NCBI RefSeq assembly: GCF_036199905.1
Contig: NZ_CP108109.1
Location: 4,711,501 to 4,775,500 of the forward strand
Direction of reading: 5' to 3'
Length of the DNA: 64,000 nucleotides
DNA from: Streptomyces sp. NBC_00223
GTDB lineage: Bacteria; Actinomycetota; Actinomycetes; Streptomycetales; Streptomycetaceae
Both the position numbers and the translations under genes were made by a program. Below the pieces are notes generated by a model. It saw nothing but the letters and a program-made list of their open reading frames with translations. It did no database searches and had not been told where the DNA came from. Positions within the stretch are counted from its first letter, which is position 1, and each line of letters begins with the position of its first letter. Positions 24,884 to 33,414 of this stretch are shown here, in pieces.

Positions 24884-26154
24884 ACACCTCAGTGGCTTCC
24901 GGGGCGCCCGCGAAGACGGCCGACCCGGGCCCGACCGACGCCGACGCGACGGCCGCCGCCGCGCAGGACCCCGCCGGCGGCGCACCGCCCGACGACGACA
25001 CGGCCGTACCGTTCTTCACCCAGGCCCGCACCTTCCGCGAGCTGTGGCCGTCGATCGCCGCGCACGCCGGGCAGGTGCTCGACCGCGGCAAGTACTCGCA
25101 CGGCCGCAAGGTCGCCGAGCTGGAGCGGGCCGTGGCGGCCTACACCGGCGCGCGGCACGCCATCGCCGTCAACAACGGCACCGACGCGCTGGTGCTGCTG
25201 CTGCGCGCGGCCGGAGTGCGGCGCGGCGACGAGGTGCTGGTCCCGGCGTTCACCTTCGCCGCCACCGCCACCGCGGTCTCGCTGATCGGCGCCCGGCCGG
25301 TGTTCACCGACATCGACCCGGTCACGTACGCGATGGACCCGGAGTCGCTGGAGTCCGCGGTCACCGAGGGCAGCGTGGCCGTGATGCCCGCCCATCTGTT
25401 CTGTCAGATGGCCGACATGACGGCGATCGGCGAGGTGGCCGGACGGCACGGACTGACGGTGCTGGAGGACAGCGCCGAGGGCATCGGCATGTGGCAGGGC
25501 GGCCGGCACGCCGGACTGCTCGGCAGCGGCGGTGTGCTGTCGTTCTTCCCCACCAAGACGCTGGGCGCGGTCGGCGACGCCGGGATGATCCTCACCGACG
25601 ACCCCGCCGTGGCCGAGCAGGCGGCGATCCTGCGGCACCACGGCCGGATGGGCAAGACCATCGACCACATCATGGGCATCTCGAACCTGTCGGGTGTGTC
25701 CGGGACCAACAGCAAGATGGACGACCTCCAGGCGGCCGTCCTGATGGCCAAGCTCGACCGGCTGCCGGCCGACATCGCCCGCCGCCGCGAACTGGCGGAC
25801 GCGTACACCGAGCGGCTCTCCGGTATCGAGGGCATCACCCGGCTGCCCACGGTCGTCGACCATCCGGCGGGCCACGAGCCGGTGTTCTACGTCTACCAGA
25901 TCGAGGCGGACCGCCGGGACGAGCTGGCCGCGGCCCTCACCCGGCGCGGCATCGGCACCGAGACGTACTACCCGATCCCGCTGCACGTCCAGCCCTGCTT
26001 CGCCGAACTCGGTTATGAGCCGGGCGACTTCCCGCACGCCGAGGCGGCCTGCCGGCGGGCGCTGGCGCTGCCGTTCTACCCCGACCTGAGCCAGGACGCC
26101 ATGGACCGCGTCGTGGACGCGATACGGGACTTCTTCTCCGGGAGCGCCTCATGA
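24880..26154 (+). CDS. DegT/DnrJ/EryC1/StrS-family PLP aminotransferase (copy 1)
   Basis: This is a 424-residue fold-type I aminotransferase of the sugar/aminocyclitol class. The PLP Lys226 lies in SFFPTKTLGAVGDAG and the pyridine-binding Asp197 in VLEDSAEG. NNGTDAL near 99 and VPAFTFAATATA near 121 form the cofactor and substrate pocket. The first 40 residues are Ala/Asp/Pro-rich and extra to the family. These enzymes transfer an amino group from Glu or Gln to a keto sugar or cyclic ketone. The GTG start overlaps ispE, and the gene overlaps the second aminotransferase by ATGA, so the two are made together. Confidence 0.92.
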   Translation: MNTSVASGAPAKTADPGPTDADATAAAAQDPAGGAPPDDDTAVPFFTQARTFRELWPSIAAHAGQVLDRGKYSHGRKVAELERAVAAYTGARHAIAVNNGTDALVLLLRAAGVRRGDEVLVPAFTFAATATAVSLIGARPVFTDIDPVTYAMDPESLESAVTEGSVAVMPAHLFCQMADMTAIGEVAGRHGLTVLEDSAEGIGMWQGGRHAGLLGSGGVLSFFPTKTLGAVGDAGMILTDDPAVAEQAAILRHHGRMGKTIDHIMGISNLSGVSGTNSKMDDLQAAVLMAKLDRLPADIARRRELADAYTERLSGIEGITRLPTVVDHPAGHEPVFYVYQIEADRRDELAAALTRRGIGTETYYPIPLHVQPCFAELGYEPGDFPHAEAACRRALALPFYPDLSQDAMDRVVDAIRDFFSGSAS

Positions 26155-27269
26155 GCATCCTGCCGTTCTTCCCGCCCGACCTCTTCGAGGCCGACCGGGA
26201 CGCCCTGCTGCAAGCGCTGTACGACGTGGGTGTCGACCCCGAGCAGCGGTTCATCCTCGGCCGGCGCACCCAGCAGTTGGAGCAGGAGATCGCCGCCGAC
26301 ACCGGCGCGGCCCACGTGGCCGCCTGCGCCAGCGGCACCGGCGCCCTGGAACTGTCCGTGGCCGCGCTCGACATCGGCGAGGGCGACGAGGTGATCGTGC
26401 CCGCGTTCTGCTGCCAGCCGGTGGCCAGCGCGGTCGTCAACGCCGGTGCCACCCCGGTCTTCGCCGACATCGACCCGTGGACGATGGTCATGGACCCCGA
26501 TGTGCTGCCGGGTCTGATCACCGAGCGGACCAAGGCGCTGATGCCCGCCCATGTCTTCTCGATCATGGCCGACATGCCCAAGATCACCCAGATCGCGGCC
26601 GAGTACGGCATCCCGGTGATCGAGGACGCTGCGGTGGCCCAGGGCGCGGTGCTCGACGGGGTGCCGGCCGGCCGCTGGGGGACGCTCGGTGTCTTCTCCT
26701 TCTTCCAGGTGAAGGCGCTCGGCACGGCCGGTGAGGGCGGTGTGGTGCTCACCGACGACGCCGCACTCGACCGCGCGGTGCGGATGCTGCGCAACCACGG
26801 CCAGGACGGCGTCAACCGCTTCCTGCACCACCGGATCGGCCGCAACAGCCGCTTCGACGAGGTGCTGGCCGCCTTCCAGCTGCACCGGCTGCCCACCTTC
26901 GCCGACCGGCTGGAGCGGCGCGCCAAGATCGCCGACTACTACACCGAGCGGTTCGCGGAGCTGTCCGACGACGACGTGAAGGCGCCGCCGGCCGGCCGCA
27001 ACGGCCGCTGCTACTACGTCTACTCGATCCAGGTGCAGCGCCGCGACGACCTGCGTGCCTACCTCAACGAGAACTCCATCGGCAGCCACGTCTACTACCC
27101 GCGGCCGCTGCCGCTGCAACCGGCCTTCTCCGCGTACGCGCCCGAGGGCGCGGACTGGCCCAACTCCCGGCACGCCAGCGCCACCAACCTCGCCATCCCG
27201 ATCTGGCCGCACATGACCGACGCCGACGTCGAGCGCGTCGCCGACACCGTCTGCGAGTTCTACGCCTGA
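26151..27269 (+). CDS. DegT/DnrJ/EryC1/StrS-family PLP aminotransferase (copy 2)
   Basis: This is a 372-residue paralogue class member with PLP Lys188 in FSFFQVKALGTAGEGG, Asp159 in VIEDAAV and the ASGTGALEL loop at about 60-68. It is distinct from the preceding copy: it has no N-terminal extension and a different pocket motif (VPAFCCQPVASAV). Two enzymes with different pockets suggest either two aminations or a heteromeric pair. It is translationally coupled to copy 1. The substrate is probably a keto sugar or ketocyclitol, and the nearby UDP-sugar-type dehydrogenase supports a sugar-derived unit. Confidence 0.92.
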   Translation: MSILPFFPPDLFEADRDALLQALYDVGVDPEQRFILGRRTQQLEQEIAADTGAAHVAACASGTGALELSVAALDIGEGDEVIVPAFCCQPVASAVVNAGATPVFADIDPWTMVMDPDVLPGLITERTKALMPAHVFSIMADMPKITQIAAEYGIPVIEDAAVAQGAVLDGVPAGRWGTLGVFSFFQVKALGTAGEGGVVLTDDAALDRAVRMLRNHGQDGVNRFLHHRIGRNSRFDEVLAAFQLHRLPTFADRLERRAKIADYYTERFAELSDDDVKAPPAGRNGRCYYVYSIQVQRRDDLRAYLNENSIGSHVYYPRPLPLQPAFSAYAPEGADWPNSRHASATNLAIPIWPHMTDADVERVADTVCEFYA

Positions 27270-27358
27270 CCGGGCACCCGACCCGACCCGAGCCGATCGG
27301 GATCAGCCTCGCCCGTACCGCCCGTGTCCGCGACCGAGTTCGAAGGGACCCACCGATC

Positions 27359-28216
27359 ATGACCATCACCACGGCGTCCGCCACCGCCGCGCCGGGCGGT
27401 GCGGGGCAGGAGTACGTCTTCGACCCGACCTGGGACAAGGAGACCGAGCGCCTCCACACCAACGAGGCCATCTGGGACCCCGGCACCTTCGAGCGCTTCG
27501 CCGCGCTCGGTGTGGCCGAGGGCTGGCACTGCTTGGAGGTGGGCGCCGGCTCCGGCTCCGCGGCCCGCCACCTGGCCGGACTGGCCGGTCCCACCGGCCG
27601 GGTGGTCGCCGCCGACCTCCAGACGGAACGGCTCGGCGTGCTCGCCGACGACGGCGTCGAGGTGTGGCGCACGGACATCCGTACCGACGAACTGCCCGCC
27701 GACGCCTTCGACCTCGTGCACGCCCGCATGCTCGTCCAGCACCTTCCCGACCGCGCGGGCGTGATCGCCAAACTGGTTTCCGCCCTCAAGCCCGGCGGCA
27801 TCCTCTTCCTGGAGGACACCGACTCCTCCACGCTCTTCCGCAGCGTCGTCTCCGAGGACTTCCTCCAGGACGTGCGCGCCGCCGGGTACGGGCTGATGCG
27901 CGCTGCCGGGCACGACCCGCGCGGCGGGCATGTCGACTACGCCCTGGCCCGGGCCGCGGGGCTCGACGAGGTCGCCGCCGAGGGCCGGGTCGTCATGGTG
28001 CACGGCGGTTCGCCGCAGGCCCGGCACTACCAGCTCTGGCTGGAGTTCATGGCTCCCGAGATCGTCGCCGCCGGGCTGGTCGACCGGGGCCGTATCGACC
28101 GGGCCGTCGCCGAGATGGGCGACCCGGAGCACACCTGGCTCAGCCAGGTCCTGATATCCACCACGGCCCGCAAGCCGCTGCCCGGGGGCGCCGCCGCGCC
28201 CGCCGCCGCGCGGTAG
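27359..28216 (+). CDS. SAM-dependent methyltransferase (cluster tailoring)
   Basis: This is a 285-residue class I methyltransferase with motif I CLEVGAGSGSAARHLA at about 58-73, the acidic VVAADLQ strand, and post-motif FDLVHARMLVQHLPD near 117-131. It resembles the UbiE/Methyltransf_25 group. ATG 27359 follows GAAGGGA. It lies between the aminotransferases and the prenyltransferase, so it probably N-, O- or C-methylates a cluster intermediate. Confidence 0.88.
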   Translation: MTITTASATAAPGGAGQEYVFDPTWDKETERLHTNEAIWDPGTFERFAALGVAEGWHCLEVGAGSGSAARHLAGLAGPTGRVVAADLQTERLGVLADDGVEVWRTDIRTDELPADAFDLVHARMLVQHLPDRAGVIAKLVSALKPGGILFLEDTDSSTLFRSVVSEDFLQDVRAAGYGLMRAAGHDPRGGHVDYALARAAGLDEVAAEGRVVMVHGGSPQARHYQLWLEFMAPEIVAAGLVDRGRIDRAVAEMGDPEHTWLSQVLISTTARKPLPGGAAAPAAAR

Positions 28217-28256
28217 GGCCGGCCGCGAGCGCACCAACGGAAGGAGACGACGAGTC

Positions 28257-29255
28257 GTGAGCCAGACCGTAGCGCGGGTCCCCGGGACTCCAGGGGCGCC
28301 CGGAAGCCCCGCGCCCACCGATGGGCCCGGCCGGCCGAAGCAGCCCCGGTGGCGGGCCTACGCCAAACTCGGGAAGCTGTCGTTCTTCGACTACTACCTG
28401 TCGGCCCTGGTGGTGTGGACCATGCTGCCCGGCTCGTACCGGTGGTCGGCGGGCACCATCGGCACGCTGCTGGTGGTCACCGTCGGCTGGATCGGGGTGT
28501 GCGCGGCCACGGTCGCCTTCGACGACATCACCGGCTTCCGCGACGGCAGCGACCACGTCAACTACGACCCGGCACAGCAGTTGCGCCGCCGTGACCTCAA
28601 GCCGCTGCTCGACGGCACCCTGACACTGCGTCAGGCACTCGGCTTCGGCTACGGGGCCCTGGGCGTCGGGCTGCTGGCCCTGGCCGTCACCGTGCTGACG
28701 ATCGCGCCGCACCGGCCGCCGTGGGACCTCGGGCTCATGGCGCTGCTGGTCTTCATCAGCGTCCAGTACTCCTACGGGCTGCGGCTGAGCTACCACGGCT
28801 GCCAGGAGCTGGTGCTCTTCACCAGCACCGCGCTGGTGGTCTTCGTGCCGGTGCCGCTGATCACCGGGCACGCCACCGGGCCCGCGATCGTACAGGCGGT
28901 GCTCTTCGGTCTGTGGAGCGTGCTGGTGTCGCTCTACTCCAACATCAAGGACATCGAAGGCGACCGGGCGGCGGGCCGCCGCACCTGGGCGGTCATGCTG
29001 CCGTGGCGGATCTACCGGAAGGTGATCGCCGCCGTCAGCGCCGCCGAGACCGTCGTCCTGGTGGTCGGCGCGGTCACCGGCGCCGTCCCCTGGTGGTTCC
29101 CGCTCTTCCTGCTCCCCGTCGTCGCGCTGCGGCTGCGTCAGCTCATCGAGGGCCTGCTGCTCGACGACCCGCTGACCGCCCGCCGCTGGGGCGGCAAGGC
29201 ACACCGGCTCGGTGTGGTCGCGCTGCTCGCCGCCAACCTCGTCGCCTTCCACTGA
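28257..29255 (+). CDS. UbiA-type membrane prenyltransferase
   Basis: This is a 332-residue protein with about eight to nine transmembrane helices after a Gly/Pro-rich 30-residue lead. The first aspartate motif, FDDITGFRDGSD (88-99), is a relative of NDxxDxxxD. The second, NIKDIEGDRAAG (229-240), matches the DxxxD loop of UbiA enzymes. Members attach a prenyl chain to an aromatic or other nucleophilic acceptor at the membrane, using Mg-bound prenyl diphosphate. GTG 28257 follows AAGGAGA. Together with ispE, dxr and ispG it is the main evidence that the product contains an isoprenoid. Confidence 0.88.
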   Translation: MSQTVARVPGTPGAPGSPAPTDGPGRPKQPRWRAYAKLGKLSFFDYYLSALVVWTMLPGSYRWSAGTIGTLLVVTVGWIGVCAATVAFDDITGFRDGSDHVNYDPAQQLRRRDLKPLLDGTLTLRQALGFGYGALGVGLLALAVTVLTIAPHRPPWDLGLMALLVFISVQYSYGLRLSYHGCQELVLFTSTALVVFVPVPLITGHATGPAIVQAVLFGLWSVLVSLYSNIKDIEGDRAAGRRTWAVMLPWRIYRKVIAAVSAAETVVLVVGAVTGAVPWWFPLFLLPVVALRLRQLIEGLLLDDPLTARRWGGKAHRLGVVALLAANLVAFH

Positions 29256-29345
29256 TCCGGCCGCACCGTGCCCGCCCGCCCTCCCGCCCGCCTTCGCCGA
29301 CCTCCCGCCGGGGTCCATGTTCCCCACCTACAGACAGGGCTTGCC

Positions 29346-30962
29346 ATGAGCACTTCCGAACGGCACAAGAACCTCGGTGGCCTGTTCGAGACCTACGCCG
29401 GGGCCACCACCCCCACCTGGCACCTCGACCGCCCCTTCGACATCGCCCCTGAGTCCGGCCGCAGCTACGACGTGGGCGCGCTGGCCCGCCTCGTGGCGGA
29501 CATGTCCGGCCGGCTGTACGCGGCGGGGCTGCGCCGCGGCGAGCGGCTGGCGATCGTCAAGCAGAACCACCACGACGTGGTGCTGCTCGCCGCCGCGGCG
29601 GCCCGGATCGGCGCCCTGCCGGCGATGATCTCGGCCACCAACGCCCCCGGGGTGCTCGCCACGATGATGGCCAGGTTCGAGCCGAAGGTGCTGGTGGCGT
29701 CCGCCGAGGTGCTGGCCGCCGCGGCGGCGGAGCAGGTCAAGCTGACCGGTCCCGACACCGCGGTGATCGCGGTGGACGGCGACCCGGCGCGGTTCCCCGG
29801 CGTGATCGGCCTGGGCGACCTGGCCGGCGCCGATGTGCCCGTGATGGATCTGCGCGGCAACGACGAGCCGATGATCTGCACCCACACCTCGGGTACGACC
29901 GGTGTGCCCAAGCTGGTCGTGCACTCGCCCGACACCCTGATCGGCGCGCTCACCAAGATGGAGACGATGCCGCTGCCGGGTCTGTCGGTGCGGCCCTCGG
30001 ACACCTTCGCGTCCTCCATCGCCTTCGTGCACGGCCGCGCCATCACCTGGACCTTCGCCCAACTCGCCCGGCCGCCGCGCAAGGTGGTGGTGCTCTCCGG
30101 CTCCGAGCCGGAGACCGTGCAGGCGACGCTGGAGGAGCACCGGCCGACCATCGTCGAGGCGTGCCCGAACATCTACCAGCGCTGGGAGCCGCTGGTCGAC
30201 ACCCACGCGCACCTGTTCAGTGGCGTGCGGGCGTATCTCAACACCTTCGACGCGATCCACCCGCGGACCGTCCGCAAGTTCCTGGGCGTGAGCAGCCGGC
30301 GGATGCCGGTCTGGGGCCAGGTGTGGGGGCAGAGCGAGACCGGGCCCGTCGCCATGGCGCTCTACACCCGCGGCAAGCTGGAGCGCGGGGCCAAGGCCGA
30401 GCACCCGGTCACCAGCACGGTGGGCCGGCCGATCCCGTTCGTCACCAAGGTCAGTCTGGTGGACCCGGAGAGCCGGGCCGCCGTGCCGTCCGGGCAGCAG
30501 GGCGTCGTCCTGGTCCGCACCAAGGGCCTCTGCCTGACGTACCTGGGCGAGGACGACCGGCACGGCGAGAAGAAGTGGGACGGCTGGTGGAACACCGGTG
30601 ACATCGGGGTGCGTTCGCGCACCGGTGTGCTGCGCATCGTCGACCGCGAGGTCGACATCATCCCCGGCACCAGCGGTATCGAACTGGAGTCGCTGCTGCT
30701 GGAACGGCTGGAGCGGGCCACCGAGGTGATCGTGCTCGGTGACCCGGGCGGGCTGCCGGTGCCCGTGATCAGCCTGACCGGGCCCGATCTGACCGAGGAC
30801 GAGTGGCGCACCGCGAGCGCGGGCCTGCCCGAACTCGCCCGCCCGCACGTCATCGCGTGGGAGGACTTCCCGCGCACCGGCACCTGGAAGGTCCGCCGCG
30901 CCGATCTGCGCGAGCGGGTGCTGCACTCCCAGGCCACCTACGGCACCGGCCGCTGGACCTGA
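29346..30962 (+). CDS. ANL-superfamily adenylating ligase (paralogue 1)
   Basis: This is a 538-residue AMP-forming ligase. The phosphate loop THTSGTTGVPKLVV is at 180-193, WGQVWGQSE is in the A5 position, WWNTGD in A7, and IVDREVD in the A8 hinge. Lys515 in GTWKVRR is the expected A10 catalytic lysine. All core motifs are intact, so it should activate a carboxylate as an adenylate and pass it to CoA, a carrier protein or an amine. It is clearly related along its whole length to the ligase at 38423-40048 (shared LYAAGLRRG, HPRTVRKFLG and the C-terminal GTGRWT). Confidence 0.88.
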   Translation: MSTSERHKNLGGLFETYAGATTPTWHLDRPFDIAPESGRSYDVGALARLVADMSGRLYAAGLRRGERLAIVKQNHHDVVLLAAAAARIGALPAMISATNAPGVLATMMARFEPKVLVASAEVLAAAAAEQVKLTGPDTAVIAVDGDPARFPGVIGLGDLAGADVPVMDLRGNDEPMICTHTSGTTGVPKLVVHSPDTLIGALTKMETMPLPGLSVRPSDTFASSIAFVHGRAITWTFAQLARPPRKVVVLSGSEPETVQATLEEHRPTIVEACPNIYQRWEPLVDTHAHLFSGVRAYLNTFDAIHPRTVRKFLGVSSRRMPVWGQVWGQSETGPVAMALYTRGKLERGAKAEHPVTSTVGRPIPFVTKVSLVDPESRAAVPSGQQGVVLVRTKGLCLTYLGEDDRHGEKKWDGWWNTGDIGVRSRTGVLRIVDREVDIIPGTSGIELESLLLERLERATEVIVLGDPGGLPVPVISLTGPDLTEDEWRTASAGLPELARPHVIAWEDFPRTGTWKVRRADLRERVLHSQATYGTGRWT

Positions 30963-31069
30963 CCGGACGCCGCCGACCCGCGCCGCCGCACGCCGACCAC
31001 CGCCCGCAGCTCGACGGCTCCCCACACTCCACCTCCTCATTGGCACTCCTCACGGAACGGACATCGGTG

Positions 31070-32332
31070 ATGGCAAAGATCGTCGTAATGGGGCAGGGAT
31101 ACGTCGGCCTGCCGCTGGCCGTGCTGGCCGCGGATCAGGGGCACAACGTCGTCGGATTCGACGTCGACGCCGACCGGATCAAGCGCCTCTGCGCGGCGGA
31201 GTCGTTCGTGGAAGACGTTTCCTCGCACGCCCTGAGCCGGGTGCTGGCCGCCGGCACCTATGAACCGACCACGGACGAGGGCGCGTTGGACGGCTTCGAC
31301 GTGGCTGTGATCAGCGTGCCCACGCCGCTGCGCGAGGGCGTTCCCGACCTCAGCCACATCGAGTCCGCCACCCGTATCCTGGCCCGCTACCTCCGCCCGG
31401 GCTCCACGGTCGTCCTGGAGTCGACCACCTATCCCGGCACCACCGAGGAACTGGTCGCGCCGCTGCTGGAGGAGCACTCGGGGCTCATCGCGGGCAGCGA
31501 CTTCCACCTCGGCTACAGCCCCGAGCGCATCGACCCCGGCAACACCACGTGGACGCTCAAGAACACGCCCAAGGTCGTCTCCGGCATCGACCCCGACTCG
31601 CTGAAGGCCGTCGACGAGTTCTACGGCGGGATCATCGACACCACGGTGCCGGTGGCCTCGCCGAAGACCGCCGAGCTGACCAAGCTGGTCGAGAACACCT
31701 TCCGCCATGTGAATGTCGCGCTCATCAACGAACTGGCGGTCTTCGCCCGCGACTTGGGCATCGACGTGTGGGAGGCCATCGACGCCGCCTCCTCCAAGCC
31801 CTTCGGATTCATGCGCTTCACCCCCGGCCCCGGCGTCGGCGGCCACTGCCTGCCGGTCGACCCGGTCTATCTGTCCTGGCGGGTCAACCGGGCGCTCGGC
31901 CGCCGCTTCCGCTTTGTGGAGCTGGCCAACGACGTCAACGACCACATGCCCACCTACGTGACCCAGCGGGTGGTCTCCGCCCTCAACAAGCGCCGTCTCG
32001 CGGTCAACGGCTCGCGCATCCTCGTCCTGGGCCTCGCCTACAAGGCCAACACCGGCGACGCACGGGAGTCGCCCGCGCTGCGCGCCACCGAGGCGCTGCT
32101 CGCGCTGGGCGCCGAGGTACGGGCGGTCGACCCGCACGTCGTGGAGGACACGCCGACGGGCGAACGCCTGATCCGGGTGGACCTGACCGTCGAGGAGGTC
32201 GCCGCGGCCGACGCGGTGGTGCTGCTCACCGACCACGACGCCTTCGACTACGACATGGTCGCCGAGCACGCCGCCTACGTACTGGACTGCCGCCGCCGGC
32301 TCCCGGTCGCCGCGAATGTGGAACTGCTGTGA
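31070..32332 (+). CDS. UDP-glucose/UDP-N-acetyl-sugar 6-dehydrogenase family protein
   Basis: This is a 420-residue nucleotide-sugar dehydrogenase. It has an N-terminal NAD motif MGQGYVGLPLA (7-17), a middle domain with PVASPKTAELTKLVENTFRHVN, and catalytic Cys260 in GPGVGGHCLPVDP. The C-terminal domain begins ILVLGLAYKANTGDARESP. It belongs to the WbpA/UDP-ManNAc dehydrogenase branch, which oxidises C6 of a UDP-sugar to a carboxylate in two NAD-dependent steps. With two sugar aminotransferases nearby it could make an amino-uronate. No glycosyltransferase is visible, so the oxidised sugar may be a building block rather than a pendant sugar. Its stop overlaps the next start (GTGA). Confidence 0.9.
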   Translation: MAKIVVMGQGYVGLPLAVLAADQGHNVVGFDVDADRIKRLCAAESFVEDVSSHALSRVLAAGTYEPTTDEGALDGFDVAVISVPTPLREGVPDLSHIESATRILARYLRPGSTVVLESTTYPGTTEELVAPLLEEHSGLIAGSDFHLGYSPERIDPGNTTWTLKNTPKVVSGIDPDSLKAVDEFYGGIIDTTVPVASPKTAELTKLVENTFRHVNVALINELAVFARDLGIDVWEAIDAASSKPFGFMRFTPGPGVGGHCLPVDPVYLSWRVNRALGRRFRFVELANDVNDHMPTYVTQRVVSALNKRRLAVNGSRILVLGLAYKANTGDARESPALRATEALLALGAEVRAVDPHVVEDTPTGERLIRVDLTVEEVAAADAVVLLTDHDAFDYDMVAEHAAYVLDCRRRLPVAANVELL

Positions 32333-33414
32333 CCGGGCGGCGAGTTCTGGTCACCGGCGGCAACGGCTTCGTCGGCGGCGCCGTCTGCCGCGCGCTGCTG
32401 GAGGCCGGCCACGACGTCACCGCGCTGGTGCGCTCACCCGACCGGGCCATCGCGGCGGCCGGCGCGGGCGCGCGGGTCGCGGTCGGCGACATCACCGACC
32501 CGCCGACGTACACCGACCTGGCCCGGCGGGCCGACGCCGTGGTGCACACCGCCCAACTGCGCGCCCCGGCCCGGCTCGGCGCGCGCCCGCTGGCCCGGAT
32601 GCACCGGGCCGAGCGGGTGGCGCGCACCGCGCTGGCCGCCGCCTGCCGGGACGGCGGCACCCGGCTGGTCTACACATCGGGCGCCTTCGTCTACGGCGAC
32701 CACGGCGAGGAGTGGATCACCGAGGCCACCCCGCTCAATCCGTCCCCGGTCGGCCGTGAACACGCCGCCGGAATGGCCGAGTTGGCGCAGGGCGCCGCAC
32801 AACACGGCCTGGACGCGGTGACCGTCGTCGTCGGCTTCGTCTACGGGCCGGGCGGCAACTTCCGCACCGCGTTCTACGACCAGGCGCGGTCGGGAACCGT
32901 GCGGTACGTGGCCGGCGGGCGCAACTACTTCAGCTGTGTCCACCTTGAGGACCTGGCCGCCGGGTATCTGGCGGCGCTGGAGCACGGCCGGGCCGGCCGG
33001 CACTACAACCTCGTCGACGACACCCCGCTGACCTGGCGCGAACTGGCCGAGGAGGTCGCCCGCCATGTGCCGGGCGCCCGTACCGGCTCGGTGCCGTCCC
33101 TCGCCGCGAAGCTGGCCCTGGGCGCGCCGCTGACCGCTTCGCTGACCACGTCCTACCGCGTCGCGAACGGCGCCGCGCGCACCGAGCTGGGGTGGCGGCC
33201 GCGCCACCGTCTGACGGAGGCCGTGCCCGGCGTCGTCGCCGCGCTCGACGAGACGGCCCCGGGCCGTACCGGCTCGGGCGGGCGCCTGCCCGCGCCCGGC
33301 CGATCCCGCACCGGCGACGGCGCCCAGGACGGCGACCGCGCCCGGACCGGGGCGGCGCGACGGGTGCCCGCTCCGCACCCGCCGAACCAAGGAGGCATCG
33401 ACCCATGCGACTGA
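32329..33414 (+). CDS. NAD-dependent epimerase/dehydratase-like protein lacking a clear YxxxK dyad
   Basis: This is a 361-residue extended-SDR protein. The Rossmann motif is VTGGNGFVGGAVC (8-20), VVHTAQ near 71 and VYTSGAFVYGD near 114-124 follow, then VHLEDLAAGYLAAL. Where extended SDRs have YxxxK, this protein has PSPVGREHAAGMAE (about 138-151), with no tyrosine or lysine. The last 60 residues are low-complexity and Pro/Arg-rich. It is therefore either a divergent enzyme using other residues or a non-catalytic binding protein. The GTG start overlaps the dehydrogenase stop, and its 3' end overlaps the flavoprotein start by 10 bp. Confidence 0.8.
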   Translation: MTGRRVLVTGGNGFVGGAVCRALLEAGHDVTALVRSPDRAIAAAGAGARVAVGDITDPPTYTDLARRADAVVHTAQLRAPARLGARPLARMHRAERVARTALAAACRDGGTRLVYTSGAFVYGDHGEEWITEATPLNPSPVGREHAAGMAELAQGAAQHGLDAVTVVVGFVYGPGGNFRTAFYDQARSGTVRYVAGGRNYFSCVHLEDLAAGYLAALEHGRAGRHYNLVDDTPLTWRELAEEVARHVPGARTGSVPSLAAKLALGAPLTASLTTSYRVANGAARTELGWRPRHRLTEAVPGVVAALDETAPGRTGSGGRLPAPGRSRTGDGAQDGDRARTGAARRVPAPHPPNQGGIDPCD

